Source of the DNA: Mesorhizobium sp. L-2-11
GTDB taxonomy: Bacteria; Pseudomonadota; Alphaproteobacteria; Rhizobiales; Rhizobiaceae
DNA length: 64,000 bases
Direction of reading: 5' to 3'
Assembly: GCF_016756595.1 (NCBI RefSeq)
Contig: NZ_AP023257.1
Location: 5,286,001-5,350,000 of the forward strand
In this document: positions 30,617-38,843 of the stretch, in pieces
Position numbering within the stretch: the stretch's first letter is position 1
Layout: every line of letters starts with the position of its first letter
Position numbers and translations under genes: made by a program
The notes under the pieces: model-generated
Databases searched by the model: none
What the model was told of the DNA's origin: nothing
What the model saw: the letters and a program-made list of their open reading frames with translations, nothing else

Positions 30617-30667
30617 GATGCATGTCGTCGTCCCAAAACCGCTGCACGCTTTTGGGCGACATGCATC
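30617..30667 (-). terminator. Strong palindrome at the end of frcA
   Basis: gatgcatgtcg (30617-30627) pairs with cgacatgcatc (30657-30667), and cccaaaa pairs with ttttggg inside it around the loop ccgctgcacgc. The outer arm reaches into the frcA stop codon. It is a likely terminator or 3'-end stabiliser for frcBCA. A relative of the left arm (atgcatgttgtcatcgcaaa) occurs at 3598, after rnk. Confidence 0.7.
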
Positions 30668-31448
30668 AGGCCGCCAGTGCCGCCTCCGGCGGAAGCTTCG
30701 CTCCGGTCATGAAGGCGACGGCGTCCGACATCGTATATTGCTTGGGATCGATGACACAGAGGCGACGGCCGAGCCGATGGATGTGAATGCGGTCGGCCAC
30801 CTCGAAGACATGCGGCATGTTGTGCGAGATCAGCACGATGGGCAGGCCGCGCTTCTTCACGTCGAGTATCAGTTCGAGCACGCGGCGGCTTTCCTTGACG
30901 CCCAATGCCGCCGTCGGCTCATCCATGATGACCATCTTCGAGCCGAAGGCGGCGGCGCGCGCCACCGCCACGCCCTGGCGTTGGCCCCCTGACAGAGTCT
31001 CCACGGCCTGGCTGATGTTCTGGATGGTCATCAGGCCAAGTTCGGTAAGTTTGTCGCGGGCGCGCTTTTCCATTGCCGGGCGGTCGAGCATGCGAAGCCA
31101 GTCGCCAAAAAAACCCGGTTTGCGGATCTCGCGACCGAGGAACATGTTGTCGGCAATCGACAGCGCCGGCGACAACGCCAGGTTCTGGTAGACGGTTTCA
31201 ATGCCGGCTTCGCGGGCCTCGATGGGCGACTTGAAGAGCACCTGCTTGCCGTCCAACTCGATGATGCCCTCGTCCGGGACAACGGCGCCAGAGATCGCCT
31301 TGATCAGCGTCGACTTGCCAGCGCCATTGTCGCCGATCACGGCCAGGATTTCTCCCGGATAGAGATCGAAGTCGCAGTTGTTCAGTGCGGTAACGCGGCC
31401 GTAGCGCTTGACGAGACCGCGCGCGGTGAGGATGGGCTCCTGGGTCAT
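30666..31448 (-). CDS. frcA: Fructose-type sugar ABC transporter, ATP-binding protein FrcA
   Basis: A 260-residue ABC ATPase. Unlike RbsA and most sugar ATPases of this class it has a single nucleotide-binding domain, as FrcA does. Walker A GDNGAGKST lies near residue 37, the signature LSGGQRQGVAVARAAAFGSK near 150 and Walker B MVIMDEPTAALGV near 170; ISHNMPHVFEVADRIHIHRLG ends the domain. The start at 31448 just follows the frcC stop; a longer frame overlapping frcC is rejected. It powers uptake of fructose and possibly ribose or mannose, as known for the S. meliloti Frc system. Confidence 0.92.
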   Translation of the reverse strand: MTQEPILTARGLVKRYGRVTALNNCDFDLYPGEILAVIGDNGAGKSTLIKAISGAVVPDEGIIELDGKQVLFKSPIEAREAGIETVYQNLALSPALSIADNMFLGREIRKPGFFGDWLRMLDRPAMEKRARDKLTELGLMTIQNISQAVETLSGGQRQGVAVARAAAFGSKMVIMDEPTAALGVKESRRVLELILDVKKRGLPIVLISHNMPHVFEVADRIHIHRLGRRLCVIDPKQYTMSDAVAFMTGAKLPPEAALAA

Positions 31449-31450
31449 GG

Positions 31451-32515
31451 TTACACCGAAACCTTTCTGATCCACTGGTCGATCGCCACGGCGCCGATGA
31501 TCAGCACGCCGGTGAGCAGCACTTTCCATTGCGGATCGGCCCCCATCATGTTGAGCCCCATCGACACGACGCCGACGATCATCGCGCCGAACAGCGTGCC
31601 CAGTATAGAGCCGCGCCCGCCGAAGAGGGAAATGCCGCCGATCACCGTCGCGGTGATCGCCTGCAAATTGTAGTCGGTGACGGCTGCGGATGGCGAGATC
31701 GAGCCGTTGCGGCCGATGGAGACCCAGGCCGCGAAAGCGGCGATCAGCCCGGCAAGCGTGTAGACCGAGATCAGCACCTTCTTGGTCTGGATGCCCGACA
31801 GCTTCGCCGCCTCCGGATCGTCGCCGACAGCGTAGACATGACGGCCCCATGCCGTGTGATTGAGCACGTACCACAAGAACAGCACCAGCGCGACCATGGC
31901 AATGACGCCGAACGTCAGCACCGCCGTGCCGACCTTGAAGTTCAGGCCAAACAGATGCAGCAGCGGCGCCTGGGCGTCGACATCGGCGTCGCGGATCGTC
32001 TCATTGGCCGAATAGATGAAATTCGTGGCCATGACGATGTTCCAGGTGCCGAGCGTGACGATGAAGGGCGGCAGCTTCATGTAGGCGACCAGCAGCCCGT
32101 TGAGCAGCCCGCAGGCCGCGCCGGCGCCAAGGCCGATCACCACGGCAAGCAAGGTCGGCAGGCCATAGGTGATCGCGCAATTGCCCATGATCACGGCCGA
32201 AATCACCATGATCACGCCGATCGACAGGTCGATGCCGGCCGTCAGGATGACCAGCGTCTGCGCGGCTCCTAGAATGCCGACGATGGCGATCTGCTGCAGG
32301 ATCAGCGTCAGTGTGTAGGACGAAAAGAACCGCCCTCCGATGGTGGCGCCGAAGACAGCGATCGACAGGACCAGCACGATCAGCGGCACTGCAGCCGGAG
32401 TGGAGTGCAGGAAATGCTGAATGCGTTTGACGAGCGACGTGCCATGCTCGTCAAACGCAGCAACGCTTGCGTCGCTGTTCGCGAGAGCCTTTTCGAATTC
32501 CTGAACCTGAGACAT
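31451..32515 (-). CDS. frcC: Fructose-type sugar ABC transporter, permease FrcC
   Basis: A 354-residue inner-membrane protein of the RbsC/FrcC family. After a cytosolic N-terminus of about 40 residues come the hydrophobic helices, with ILTAGIDLSIGVIMVISAV (family signature), KLPPFIVTLGTWNIVM and the ATPase contact loop region HVYAVGDDPEAAKLSGIQTKK. The last part has IGGISLFGGRGSILGTLFGA. GGAGG stands 4-5 bases before the ATG. It is separated from frcB by a stable hairpin and directly adjoins frcA. Confidence 0.93.
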   Translation of the reverse strand: MSQVQEFEKALANSDASVAAFDEHGTSLVKRIQHFLHSTPAAVPLIVLVLSIAVFGATIGGRFFSSYTLTLILQQIAIVGILGAAQTLVILTAGIDLSIGVIMVISAVIMGNCAITYGLPTLLAVVIGLGAGAACGLLNGLLVAYMKLPPFIVTLGTWNIVMATNFIYSANETIRDADVDAQAPLLHLFGLNFKVGTAVLTFGVIAMVALVLFLWYVLNHTAWGRHVYAVGDDPEAAKLSGIQTKKVLISVYTLAGLIAAFAAWVSIGRNGSISPSAAVTDYNLQAITATVIGGISLFGGRGSILGTLFGAMIVGVVSMGLNMMGADPQWKVLLTGVLIIGAVAIDQWIRKVSV

Positions 32516-32614
32516 GTTTCCTCCGTGAGGCTTCAGCCACGCGCCGACGCCCGTTCAACCGTTCCCGATCTGCCGCCGGAATTGTTCGCGCTTACGATTT
32601 CCGCATCGTCCACC

Positions 32615-32649
32615 CGAAGCGGCCGGGGATCAAGCCCCTGGCCGCTTCG
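32615..32649 (-). terminator. Hairpin between frcB and frcC
   Basis: cgaagcggccgggg (32615-32628) pairs with cccctggccgcttcg (32635-32649) with one bulged base and a 6-base loop. It follows the frcB stop at a short distance within the operon. Such hairpins usually leave the binding-protein mRNA in excess over the permease part by partial termination or 3'-end protection. Confidence 0.7.
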
Positions 32650-32672
32650 GTCTGCCGCCTGTCAGACCGGCA

Positions 32673-33707
32673 TCAGCCCCAGCACTTGGCGAGGCCTTCC
32701 TTGGTGTCGATGGACTTCACGCCCTCTGCGGGCTTGTCGGTCACGAGATTGACGCCGGTGTCGAAGAAATCCTTGCCTTCGGTCGGCTTGGGCTTCGTCC
32801 CGTCCTTGGCGTAAGCGGCGATCGCTTCGATGCCGAGCGCCGCCATCTGCAGCGGATATTGCTGTGAGGTCGCACCGATCACGCCCTCGGCGACCGACTT
32901 CACGCCGGGGCAGCCGCCATCGACCGATACGATCAGCACATTGCCTTCGAGACCCACGGCCTTGAGCGCCTGGTAGGCGCCGACGGCTGCCGGCTCGTTG
33001 ATGGTGTGGATGACGTTGATGCCGGGATCCTTCTGCAGAAGGTTCTCCATCGCCTTGCGGCCGCCTTCCTCGTTGCCGTTGGTGACGTCGTGGCCGACGA
33101 TACGCGGATCGTCCTCGTCGCCGATCTTGTTGGGGTCCTTCACGTCGATGCCGTAGCCCATCATGAAGCCCTGATCGCGCAAGACGTCGACAGTCGGCTG
33201 CGAGGGCGTCAGGTCGAGGAAGCCGATCCTGGCATCCTTCGCCTTGTCGCCGAGCGTCGCTGCGGCCCAAGCACCAATCAGCTTGCCGGCCTCCAGATTG
33301 TCGGTCGCAAAGGTCGCGTCGGCGGCGTCGACCGGATCAAGCGGCGTGTCCAGCGCGATCACCAGCAGACCGGCGTCACGTGCCTTCTTCACCGTCGGGA
33401 CGATGCCCTTGGTGTCCGACGCGGTGATCAGGATGCCCTTGGCGCCGTCGGCGATGCAGCTTTCGATCGCCGCCACCTGGCTTTCGCTGTCGCCGTCGAT
33501 CTTGCCGGCGTAGGCTTTGAGTTCGACGCCGAGTTCCTTGGCCTTGGCGGTCGCGCCTTCCTTCATCTTGACGAAGAACGGGTTGGTGTCGGTCTTGGTG
33601 ATCAGGCAAGCGCCGACATCGGCGGCGGACGCAGCCGAGGTGAACGCCATGAGTCCCAGTCCGGCCGCGGCAAAAACGGTGGATCTTAGCAGTGCTGTCT
33701 TGGTCAC
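32673..33707 (-). CDS. frcB: Fructose-type sugar-binding protein FrcB
   Basis: A 344-residue periplasmic binding protein of the ribose/galactose type. The start is GTG at 33707 with GGGAGG six bases upstream; the in-frame ATG at 33764 would put 19 extra residues before the signal peptide. The signal peptide ([20 protein letters not shown], cleaved after ASA) is followed by [20 protein letters not shown], which is closely similar to S. meliloti FrcB as I remember it. Other matching blocks are [19 protein letters not shown] and [19 protein letters not shown]. It is the first gene of frcBCA and faces the divergent regulator gene. Confidence 0.95.
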   Translation of the reverse strand: MTKTALLRSTVFAAAGLGLMAFTSAASAADVGACLITKTDTNPFFVKMKEGATAKAKELGVELKAYAGKIDGDSESQVAAIESCIADGAKGILITASDTKGIVPTVKKARDAGLLVIALDTPLDPVDAADATFATDNLEAGKLIGAWAAATLGDKAKDARIGFLDLTPSQPTVDVLRDQGFMMGYGIDVKDPNKIGDEDDPRIVGHDVTNGNEEGGRKAMENLLQKDPGINVIHTINEPAAVGAYQALKAVGLEGNVLIVSVDGGCPGVKSVAEGVIGATSQQYPLQMAALGIEAIAAYAKDGTKPKPTEGKDFFDTGVNLVTDKPAEGVKSIDTKEGLAKCWG

Positions 33708-33799
33708 GATTTTCCTCCCAGTGGAACGAGTTCGGATGCCGGCCAACCGGCATCGCATGAGCATCCAGCGACTTCTCCCAGTGTGGACGCTTGCCCCAA

Positions 33800-33881
33800 A
33801 GAGAATACCAGACTGAGGTTTCTGTCAATAATTAAATCACTCTTATTTATTATTGACAGCGTGGCGTCGGTCACCCATTCT
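33800..33881. promoter_or_regulatory. Divergent promoter-operator between frcB and the ROK regulator
   Basis: A 38-bp inverted repeat (33822-33859) has arms ctgtcaataattaaat and atttattattgacag, the only AT-rich stretch nearby. Each arm ends in an outward-facing TTGACA. Rightward, TTGACA (33853-33858) and CATTCT (33876-33881) are 17 bases apart. Leftward, TTGACA (33828-33823) is followed 17 bases on by TTCTCT (33805-33800), or 15 bases on by TATTCT. A dimeric regulator bound here would cover both -35 boxes. The natural candidate is the adjacent ROK protein. Confidence 0.7.
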
Positions 33882-33919
33882 GGCCAAAAGCATTGACGGA
33901 AACGACGGGAGGAGAAGGG

Positions 33920-35146
33920 GTGGAGACCGGCATCACAAGGCACGGTTCGCCCGAGGCAGCCAAAAGCCGCATTCACCGCGGCACTAACCAGAGCGGCATG
34001 CGGGACCACAATGAGCGGCTGGTGCTGTCGCTGGTGCGTCAGCACGGCAGCCTGGCGAAGTCCGACATCGCGCGCATGACCGGACTTTCGGCCCAGACGG
34101 TTTCGGTCATCATGCGCGAGCTCGAGGAGGACAACCTTCTTGTCCGCCAGGCGCCGCTGCGCGGCAAGATCGGCCAACCTTCCATTCCGATGGCGCTCAA
34201 TCCCGATGGCGCCTATTTCATCGGCCTGAAGATCGGCCGCCGTAGCGCCGAACTCGTGCTGATCGATTTTCTCGGCAATGTGCGCTCGATGCTGCAGCAT
34301 TCCTACCGCTATCCGGCGCCGCGCGAGACAGTCGAGTTCGTCACCTCCGGCATGAAAACGATGCGCGGCGAACTCACCCCGGCGCAGGACAAGCGCATTG
34401 CCGGACTTGGCATCGCCATGCCGTTCGAATTGTGGAGCTGGGCCGATACGGCAGGTGCGCCGCGCGACGTCATGGACGAATGGCGCCACCGAGACATCCG
34501 CGCCGACATCCAGGCACAGTGCGAATTCCCGGTCTATCTGCAAAATGACGCCACCTCTGCCTGCGGCGCCGAACTGGTGTTCGGCAAAGCGGGCACGGCA
34601 CGCGACTTCGTCTATTTCTACATCGGCGCCTTCGCCGGCGGCGGCATCGTGCTGAACGGTCACCTTTTCGGCGGACCGACCGGCAATGCCGGCGCGCTGG
34701 GTTCGATGCCGGTGCCTGGACCGGACGGCAAGCCCGCCCAATTGATCGACGTGGCGTCGATCGCCATGCTGGAAAAGGCGCTCAACGCGCGCGGCGTCGA
34801 AGCCTCACATCTGTGGACGTCACCGGAGGATTGGGGCGAAATCGGCGTCGAACTCGATGATTGGATCGCCTGCGCCTCGCAGGCGCTCGCCTATGCCATT
34901 GTGGCGGCGTCATCGGTTATCGATTTCGAGGCGGCGGTGATCGACGGATGGATGCCGAAGGCCGTGCGGCGCCGGCTCGTCGATGCCGTTATCGATGCAA
35001 TCGGCAAGATCGACGGTGAAGGCCTGAAGCTTCCGGCCGTGCGCGAGGGGACTGTCGGCATTCATGCACGTGCCCTGGGCGGTGCCAGCCTGCCGCTTTC
35101 CGAGCGCTTCCTCATCGGCTCGACCACGATTTCCAGGAGTGCCTGA
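33920..35146 (+). CDS. frcR: ROK-family transcriptional regulator, FrcR-like
   Basis: A 408-residue repressor-type ROK protein. Residues 25-85 form a MarR-like winged helix (NERLVLSLVRQHGSLAKSDIARMTGLSAQTVSVIMREL), and the rest is the sugar-kinase-like ROK domain. The zinc-binding CxCGxxGC element is absent, and the glycine-rich FYIGAFAGGGIVLNGHLFGGPTGNAG region is present, so kinase activity is unlikely. The start is GTG at 33920 with GGGAGGAG upstream; TTG 33893 lacks such a site. It is divergent from frcB over a symmetric operator and probably represses frcBCA and its own operon until sugar binds. Confidence 0.88.
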   Translation: METGITRHGSPEAAKSRIHRGTNQSGMRDHNERLVLSLVRQHGSLAKSDIARMTGLSAQTVSVIMRELEEDNLLVRQAPLRGKIGQPSIPMALNPDGAYFIGLKIGRRSAELVLIDFLGNVRSMLQHSYRYPAPRETVEFVTSGMKTMRGELTPAQDKRIAGLGIAMPFELWSWADTAGAPRDVMDEWRHRDIRADIQAQCEFPVYLQNDATSACGAELVFGKAGTARDFVYFYIGAFAGGGIVLNGHLFGGPTGNAGALGSMPVPGPDGKPAQLIDVASIAMLEKALNARGVEASHLWTSPEDWGEIGVELDDWIACASQALAYAIVAASSVIDFEAAVIDGWMPKAVRRRLVDAVIDAIGKIDGEGLKLPAVREGTVGIHARALGGASLPLSERFLIGSTTISRSA

Positions 35147-35149
35147 GCG

Positions 35150-35596
35150 ATGCTGATCGGAATACCGGCGCTGCTCGGTCCACAGCTGCTGGCGACGTTG
35201 CGTGCCATGGGTCATGGCGACGAGATCGCCCTTGTCGACGGGAACTACCCGGCGCAGGAACAGGCACACCGGCTCATCCGCGCCGACGGTCATCATCTTG
35301 TTCCGATGCTCGACGCCATCCTCAGCGTATTGCCTGTCGATGACGCCGTGCCGGAGGCGCTGTTTCGCGCCTCGGTCAAAGGCGATCCCCTGCTTGCCGA
35401 TGCCGTTCATCACGAAATGGAGGCGATCTGCGCCAGGCGTGCTCCGGGCCGCAAGGTGGTTGCGCTTGCCGGCGCCGACTTCTATCAACGGGTCAGGTCC
35501 GCGCACGCGATCGTCGCGACGAGCGAGCCGCGGCTCTACGCCAACATCATCATCCGCAAGGGTGTGATCTATCCGCCGGAGACCAGGAAATCATGA
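35150..35596 (+). CDS. RbsD/FucU-family sugar mutarotase-like protein
   Basis: A 148-residue protein of the RbsD/FucU fold. Motifs are ATLRAMGHGDEIALVDGNYPA near residue 20 (with the conserved His and Asp), a central VDDAVPEALF and the C-terminal YANIIIRKGVIYP. Family members interconvert ring forms or anomers of free sugars such as fucose or ribose. It sits 3 bp after the regulator and overlaps the kinase by 4 bp, so mutarotation probably feeds the kinase with the right anomer of the sugar imported by FrcBCA. FucU-like is closer than RbsD-like by eye. Confidence 0.85.
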   Translation: MLIGIPALLGPQLLATLRAMGHGDEIALVDGNYPAQEQAHRLIRADGHHLVPMLDAILSVLPVDDAVPEALFRASVKGDPLLADAVHHEMEAICARRAPGRKVVALAGADFYQRVRSAHAIVATSEPRLYANIIIRKGVIYPPETRKS

Positions 35597-36516
35597 TCCT
35601 CTGTTGCGGCGAAGCCCTGATCGACATGCTGCCACGCACCACGACTGAGGGCGAGCCGGCCTTTGCCCCCTATGTCGGCGGCGCGGTGTTCAACACGGCA
35701 ATAGCGCTCGGCCGGCTGGGAGCGCCCGCCGGTTTCTTTTCCGGCCTGTCGACGGATCTGTTCGGCAGCCAGTTCAAGGACTCGCTGAGGGCGAGCCAAG
35801 TCAGTTCCACCTATGCGCACACATCGCCCCGGCCGACCACGCTCGCCTTCGTGCGGCTGGACAACGGCCAGGCGACCTACACGTTCTACGATGAAAACAC
35901 AGCCGGACGGATGCTGACCATCGACGATCTGCCGAAACTCGGCAGCGAGATCGAAGCCATGCTGTTCGGCGCCATCAGCCTGATCTCGGAGCCGGCCGGA
36001 TCAGCTTATGAGGAATTCATGCGGCGCGAGCACAGTCGCCGCGTCATGATGCTCGACCCCAACATCCGACCGAATTTCATACCGGACAAGGCCAAGCATC
36101 TCAGGCGCATCCGCTCGATGATGGCCATGGCCGACATCGTAAAACTGTCGGACGAGGACCTCAACTGGTTCGGCGAAGCCGGCTCGCACGAGGACGTCGT
36201 CCGCAGCTGGCTGGAGCGCGGCCCGACGCTGATCGTCGTTACCCATGGCAGCGAAGGCGCCATCGGCTACACCAGGGATCACAAGGTCACGGTCGTGCCA
36301 GACAAGGTCGAGGTGGTCGATACGGTCGGCGCCGGCGACACGTTCAACGCCGGCATCCTGGCCTCGCTGCACGAGCAAGGCCTGCTGTCGAAGGAGGCTA
36401 TCGCCAATTTGTCGGAAGACGCCATCTACAAGGCGCTGGCGCTCGGCGCCAAGGCTGCGGCGGTAACCGTGTCGCGGGCCGGCGCCAATCCGCCCTGGCG
36501 GCATGAAATCGCCTGA
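35593..36516 (+). CDS. PfkB-family sugar kinase (fructokinase-like)
   Basis: A 307-residue kinase of the ribokinase family. The N-terminal CGEALIDMLPR and GGAVFNTAIALGRLG motifs, and the C-terminal DTVGAGDTFNAGILASL (anion hole plus catalytic Asp), are intact. The family signature fits fructokinase better than ribokinase, which agrees with the neighbouring frc genes. The ATG overlaps the preceding stop (ATGA). In S. meliloti frcK lies behind frcA; here the kinase is in the regulator transcript instead. It phosphorylates the imported sugar, probably fructose. Confidence 0.87.
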   Translation: MILCCGEALIDMLPRTTTEGEPAFAPYVGGAVFNTAIALGRLGAPAGFFSGLSTDLFGSQFKDSLRASQVSSTYAHTSPRPTTLAFVRLDNGQATYTFYDENTAGRMLTIDDLPKLGSEIEAMLFGAISLISEPAGSAYEEFMRREHSRRVMMLDPNIRPNFIPDKAKHLRRIRSMMAMADIVKLSDEDLNWFGEAGSHEDVVRSWLERGPTLIVVTHGSEGAIGYTRDHKVTVVPDKVEVVDTVGAGDTFNAGILASLHEQGLLSKEAIANLSEDAIYKALALGAKAAAVTVSRAGANPPWRHEIA

Positions 36517-36770
36517 TTGGACGGCGATGCGCTGAAGATGCGCTAAACATCGATCACTTTATGTTTCGCCCAGCCGAGCGCGTGCGGCACGAAGGCCGTG
36601 TCGTGCGCAACAAAGCCCCGGATTTCCGGCGTCTGATGGGACCTGTCGGACTGAGAGGTAACAGGCTGCGACATTTGAGCAATTCGTCGACTGGTCCGTG
36701 CAGCTTTCTCGGCCGCGCCAAGTCTGATACCAGCGGCCGGTTATCTGGCTAGTCCCGTTTTGAGGCTGAC

Positions 36771-37913
36771 ATGCAGTTCATCGATCTTGGCGCGCAGCGC
36801 GAACGAATCCGCGACAGGCTGAAAGCTGCCATCGACCGCGTCGTCGACGAGGGGCGCTATATTCTCGGACCTGAGGTCACCGAATTCGAAAACAAGCTCG
36901 CCGCCTATATCGGCACCAAGCATGTTGTCGCCTGCGCCAACGGCACCGACGCACTGCTGCTGCCGCTGTTTGCAGCCGGCATCGGTCCAGGTGACGCGGT
37001 GTTCGTGCCGAGCTTTACCTTCGCCGCCACGGCGGAAGTGGTGGCGCTGGCCAAGGCCGAGCCGGTTTTCGTCGATGTCGATCCGCAAACCTACAATATC
37101 GACATCGCCAGCCTCGAAGCCGCCATCGCCATGATCAAGGCGGAAGGCCGGCTGAAGCCAAGGGCGATCATCCCCGTCGACCTGTTCGGGCTCGCCGCCG
37201 ACTACGAGGCGATCATGGCCATCGCCAACCGCGAAGGGCTGATGGTGATCGAAGATGCCGCCCAGGCGATCGGCGGCTCGAGCGACGGCAAGATGCTGGG
37301 TTCGTTCGGCGCGGTCGGCTCGACCAGCTTCTACCCGGCAAAGCCGCTCGGCTGCTATGGCGACGGCGGCGCGATGTTCACCAATGACGATGCGCTGGCC
37401 GAACAGCTCCGCTCGTTCGCCTTCCACGGCAAGGGCGAAACCCAATATGACAATGTCCGCGTCGGCATCAATTCGCGGCTCGACACGCTGCAGGCGGCGA
37501 TCCTGATCGAGAAGCTGGCCATTCTCGAAGAGGAGATGGTTGCCCGGCAAGCGGTCGCCAAACGGTATGCCGAAGGCCTCGGCGATATCGTCAAGGCGGC
37601 GCGCAACCTGGACGGCGGCCGTTCGGCCTGGGCGCAATATGCCATCGAGACGCCGAAGCGCGACGGGCTGAAGGCGCATCTCGGGGAAAAAGGCATCCCG
37701 TCGGTGATCTATTATGTGAAGCCGCTGCACAGCCAGATCGCCTACCGCGACTATCCGCGTACGCCGACAGGCCTTGCCGTTTCGGAGGAGTTGCCGAAGC
37801 GCATCCTCTGCCTGCCCATGCATCCCTATCTGAGCGAGGCCGACCAGGACCGGATCATCGAGACGATCCGCAACTATATCGGCTCGAACTCGGCGCGAAT
37901 CGCCGCCGCGTAG
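36771..37913 (+). CDS. DegT/DnrJ/EryC1/StrS-family sugar aminotransferase
   Basis: A 380-residue PLP enzyme that typically aminates keto-sugars bound to nucleotides during surface polysaccharide or antigen synthesis. Motifs are MQFIDLGAQRERIRDRL, ACANGTDALLLPLFAAGI near residue 50, VIEDAAQAIGG near 158 and TSFYPAKPLGCYGDGGAMF near 184, in which the PLP-binding lysine lies. TGAGG upstream supports the ATG. It stands alone between the frc genes and the vapBC pair. A sugar-nucleotide substrate is not evident; a link to the polysaccharide cluster 6 kb away is possible. Confidence 0.88.
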   Translation: MQFIDLGAQRERIRDRLKAAIDRVVDEGRYILGPEVTEFENKLAAYIGTKHVVACANGTDALLLPLFAAGIGPGDAVFVPSFTFAATAEVVALAKAEPVFVDVDPQTYNIDIASLEAAIAMIKAEGRLKPRAIIPVDLFGLAADYEAIMAIANREGLMVIEDAAQAIGGSSDGKMLGSFGAVGSTSFYPAKPLGCYGDGGAMFTNDDALAEQLRSFAFHGKGETQYDNVRVGINSRLDTLQAAILIEKLAILEEEMVARQAVAKRYAEGLGDIVKAARNLDGGRSAWAQYAIETPKRDGLKAHLGEKGIPSVIYYVKPLHSQIAYRDYPRTPTGLAVSEELPKRILCLPMHPYLSEADQDRIIETIRNYIGSNSARIAAA

Positions 37914-38051
37914 AGCCACGCGCGAGCACCGGTATACCCTCCAGCAATACGCCGATTTGGTATCGCGCGTAAGAGAGCGTCGAAGCGGGAAAGAAGACAA
38001 TGACGGCCATCTGGTTTCCGCGAGTTCGGCCACCAGGTCCCTTCCGGGATA

Positions 38052-38480
38052 TCAGATCTTGACACCCACAGTCGCGACATCGGTAAGCGCAAATCCCGCA
38101 TCTATGGTCAGGATCGGCGCCTGGTGGGATTTCGCAGTGGCGTAATGGAAGCAGTCGGCAAGATTGAGCGCACTATTCCGCTCAGCGTCCGGATAGCGGT
38201 GCCGTCCATAGCGATCGAAGGCTTGCAGCGCGGCGGTCAACTCACGGCTCGAAATCGCCATAACCTGGACCCCAGCCGCTTCAAGGAACTCCTGCACCCG
38301 TGCTTCAGCTTCTGGCATGGGAATCCGCTTTTTGCGAAACAGCCCAACTGTCGCCTCCCATGCAGCAACGACCGATGTGATCGGCCGCGGCGAGCGCGTG
38401 GCATCGAGCGCCGCCGCAAGGTCCTCGGCCTCAGGCTCCTCCGTCATGATGGCGATGATTGCAGACGCATCGACGAACAT
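38052..38480 (-). CDS. vapC: VapC-like PIN-domain toxin
   Basis: A 142-residue PIN-domain ribonuclease. The acidic residues are in place: Asp4 in MFVDASAIIAIM, Glu in AWEATVGLF, Asp in ALNLADCFHYATA and Asp in PILTIDAGF. Such toxins cut tRNA or rRNA and are neutralised by the partner. The start codon overlaps the stop of vapB by 1 base, the usual antitoxin-first arrangement. Confidence 0.9.
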   Translation of the reverse strand: MFVDASAIIAIMTEEPEAEDLAAALDATRSPRPITSVVAAWEATVGLFRKKRIPMPEAEARVQEFLEAAGVQVMAISSRELTAALQAFDRYGRHRYPDAERNSALNLADCFHYATAKSHQAPILTIDAGFALTDVATVGVKI

Positions 38481-38719
38481 CAGTAGTCACCACTGAGGTC
38501 ATCGAAAAATGCCCTGTCCGCCGCAAGGCCGGTGTCCGGATAGGCCGCGATCTTCGCGCGCAAAGGCTTCAGCCGCTCCCAAAGAGGGATCGCCTCTTCG
38601 GCGCGGCGCAATTCGTTCTCCAGGGCCAGCTTCACGGCAGCCGTCTTGTTCAAGCGCGTGCGCGCTGCCAGCTTTTCGGCAAGCGCGTTTACCTCTTCAC
38701 TGCGAATGTTGAGCGGCAT
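38480..38719 (-). CDS. vapB: VapB-like antitoxin (PSK-type)
   Basis: A 79-residue protein of the Rv0623/PSK-type VapB family. The N-terminal MPLNIRSEEVNALAEKLAA with the TRLNKTAAVKLALENELRR helix is the DNA-binding ribbon-helix-helix-like part, and the acidic C-terminus (AADRAFFDDLSGDY) is the toxin-binding tail. The ATG at 38719 has GGAG nine bases upstream; an earlier TTG/ATG reading is less likely. It probably represses its own promoter just upstream. Confidence 0.88.
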   Translation of the reverse strand: MPLNIRSEEVNALAEKLAARTRLNKTAAVKLALENELRRAEEAIPLWERLKPLRAKIAAYPDTGLAADRAFFDDLSGDY

Positions 38720-38843
38720 TAGCCAATTCTCCTGTGTAGACGTAAATATAACAACGCCAACACGCGATGGCAACTGTCCATCAGGAGAGCATAAGGTTTT
38801 GTGGGAGCGCTTCCGTCATTGTCGAGGACGCGCTCGCATGGCG

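Larger units (their letters stand above)
30350..30665. other. Intergenic region between frcA and glgP with several palindromes
   Basis: No gene. The glgP-proximal part holds its likely promoter. The middle has a hairpin at 30487-30519. The frcA-proximal part has the repeats ccaaaaccgctgcgc and ccaaaaccgctgcac, each with a palindromic partner ending in gggcgaca, of which the last forms the strong hairpin at 30617-30667. Confidence 0.6.

Noticed and set aside
30666..31874. Longer reading of frcA reaching into frcC
   Set aside because: The upstream 142 residues overlap the frcC gene in another frame and are Arg/Gly-rich non-protein-like sequence. The MTQEP start right after frcC is the family N-terminus.
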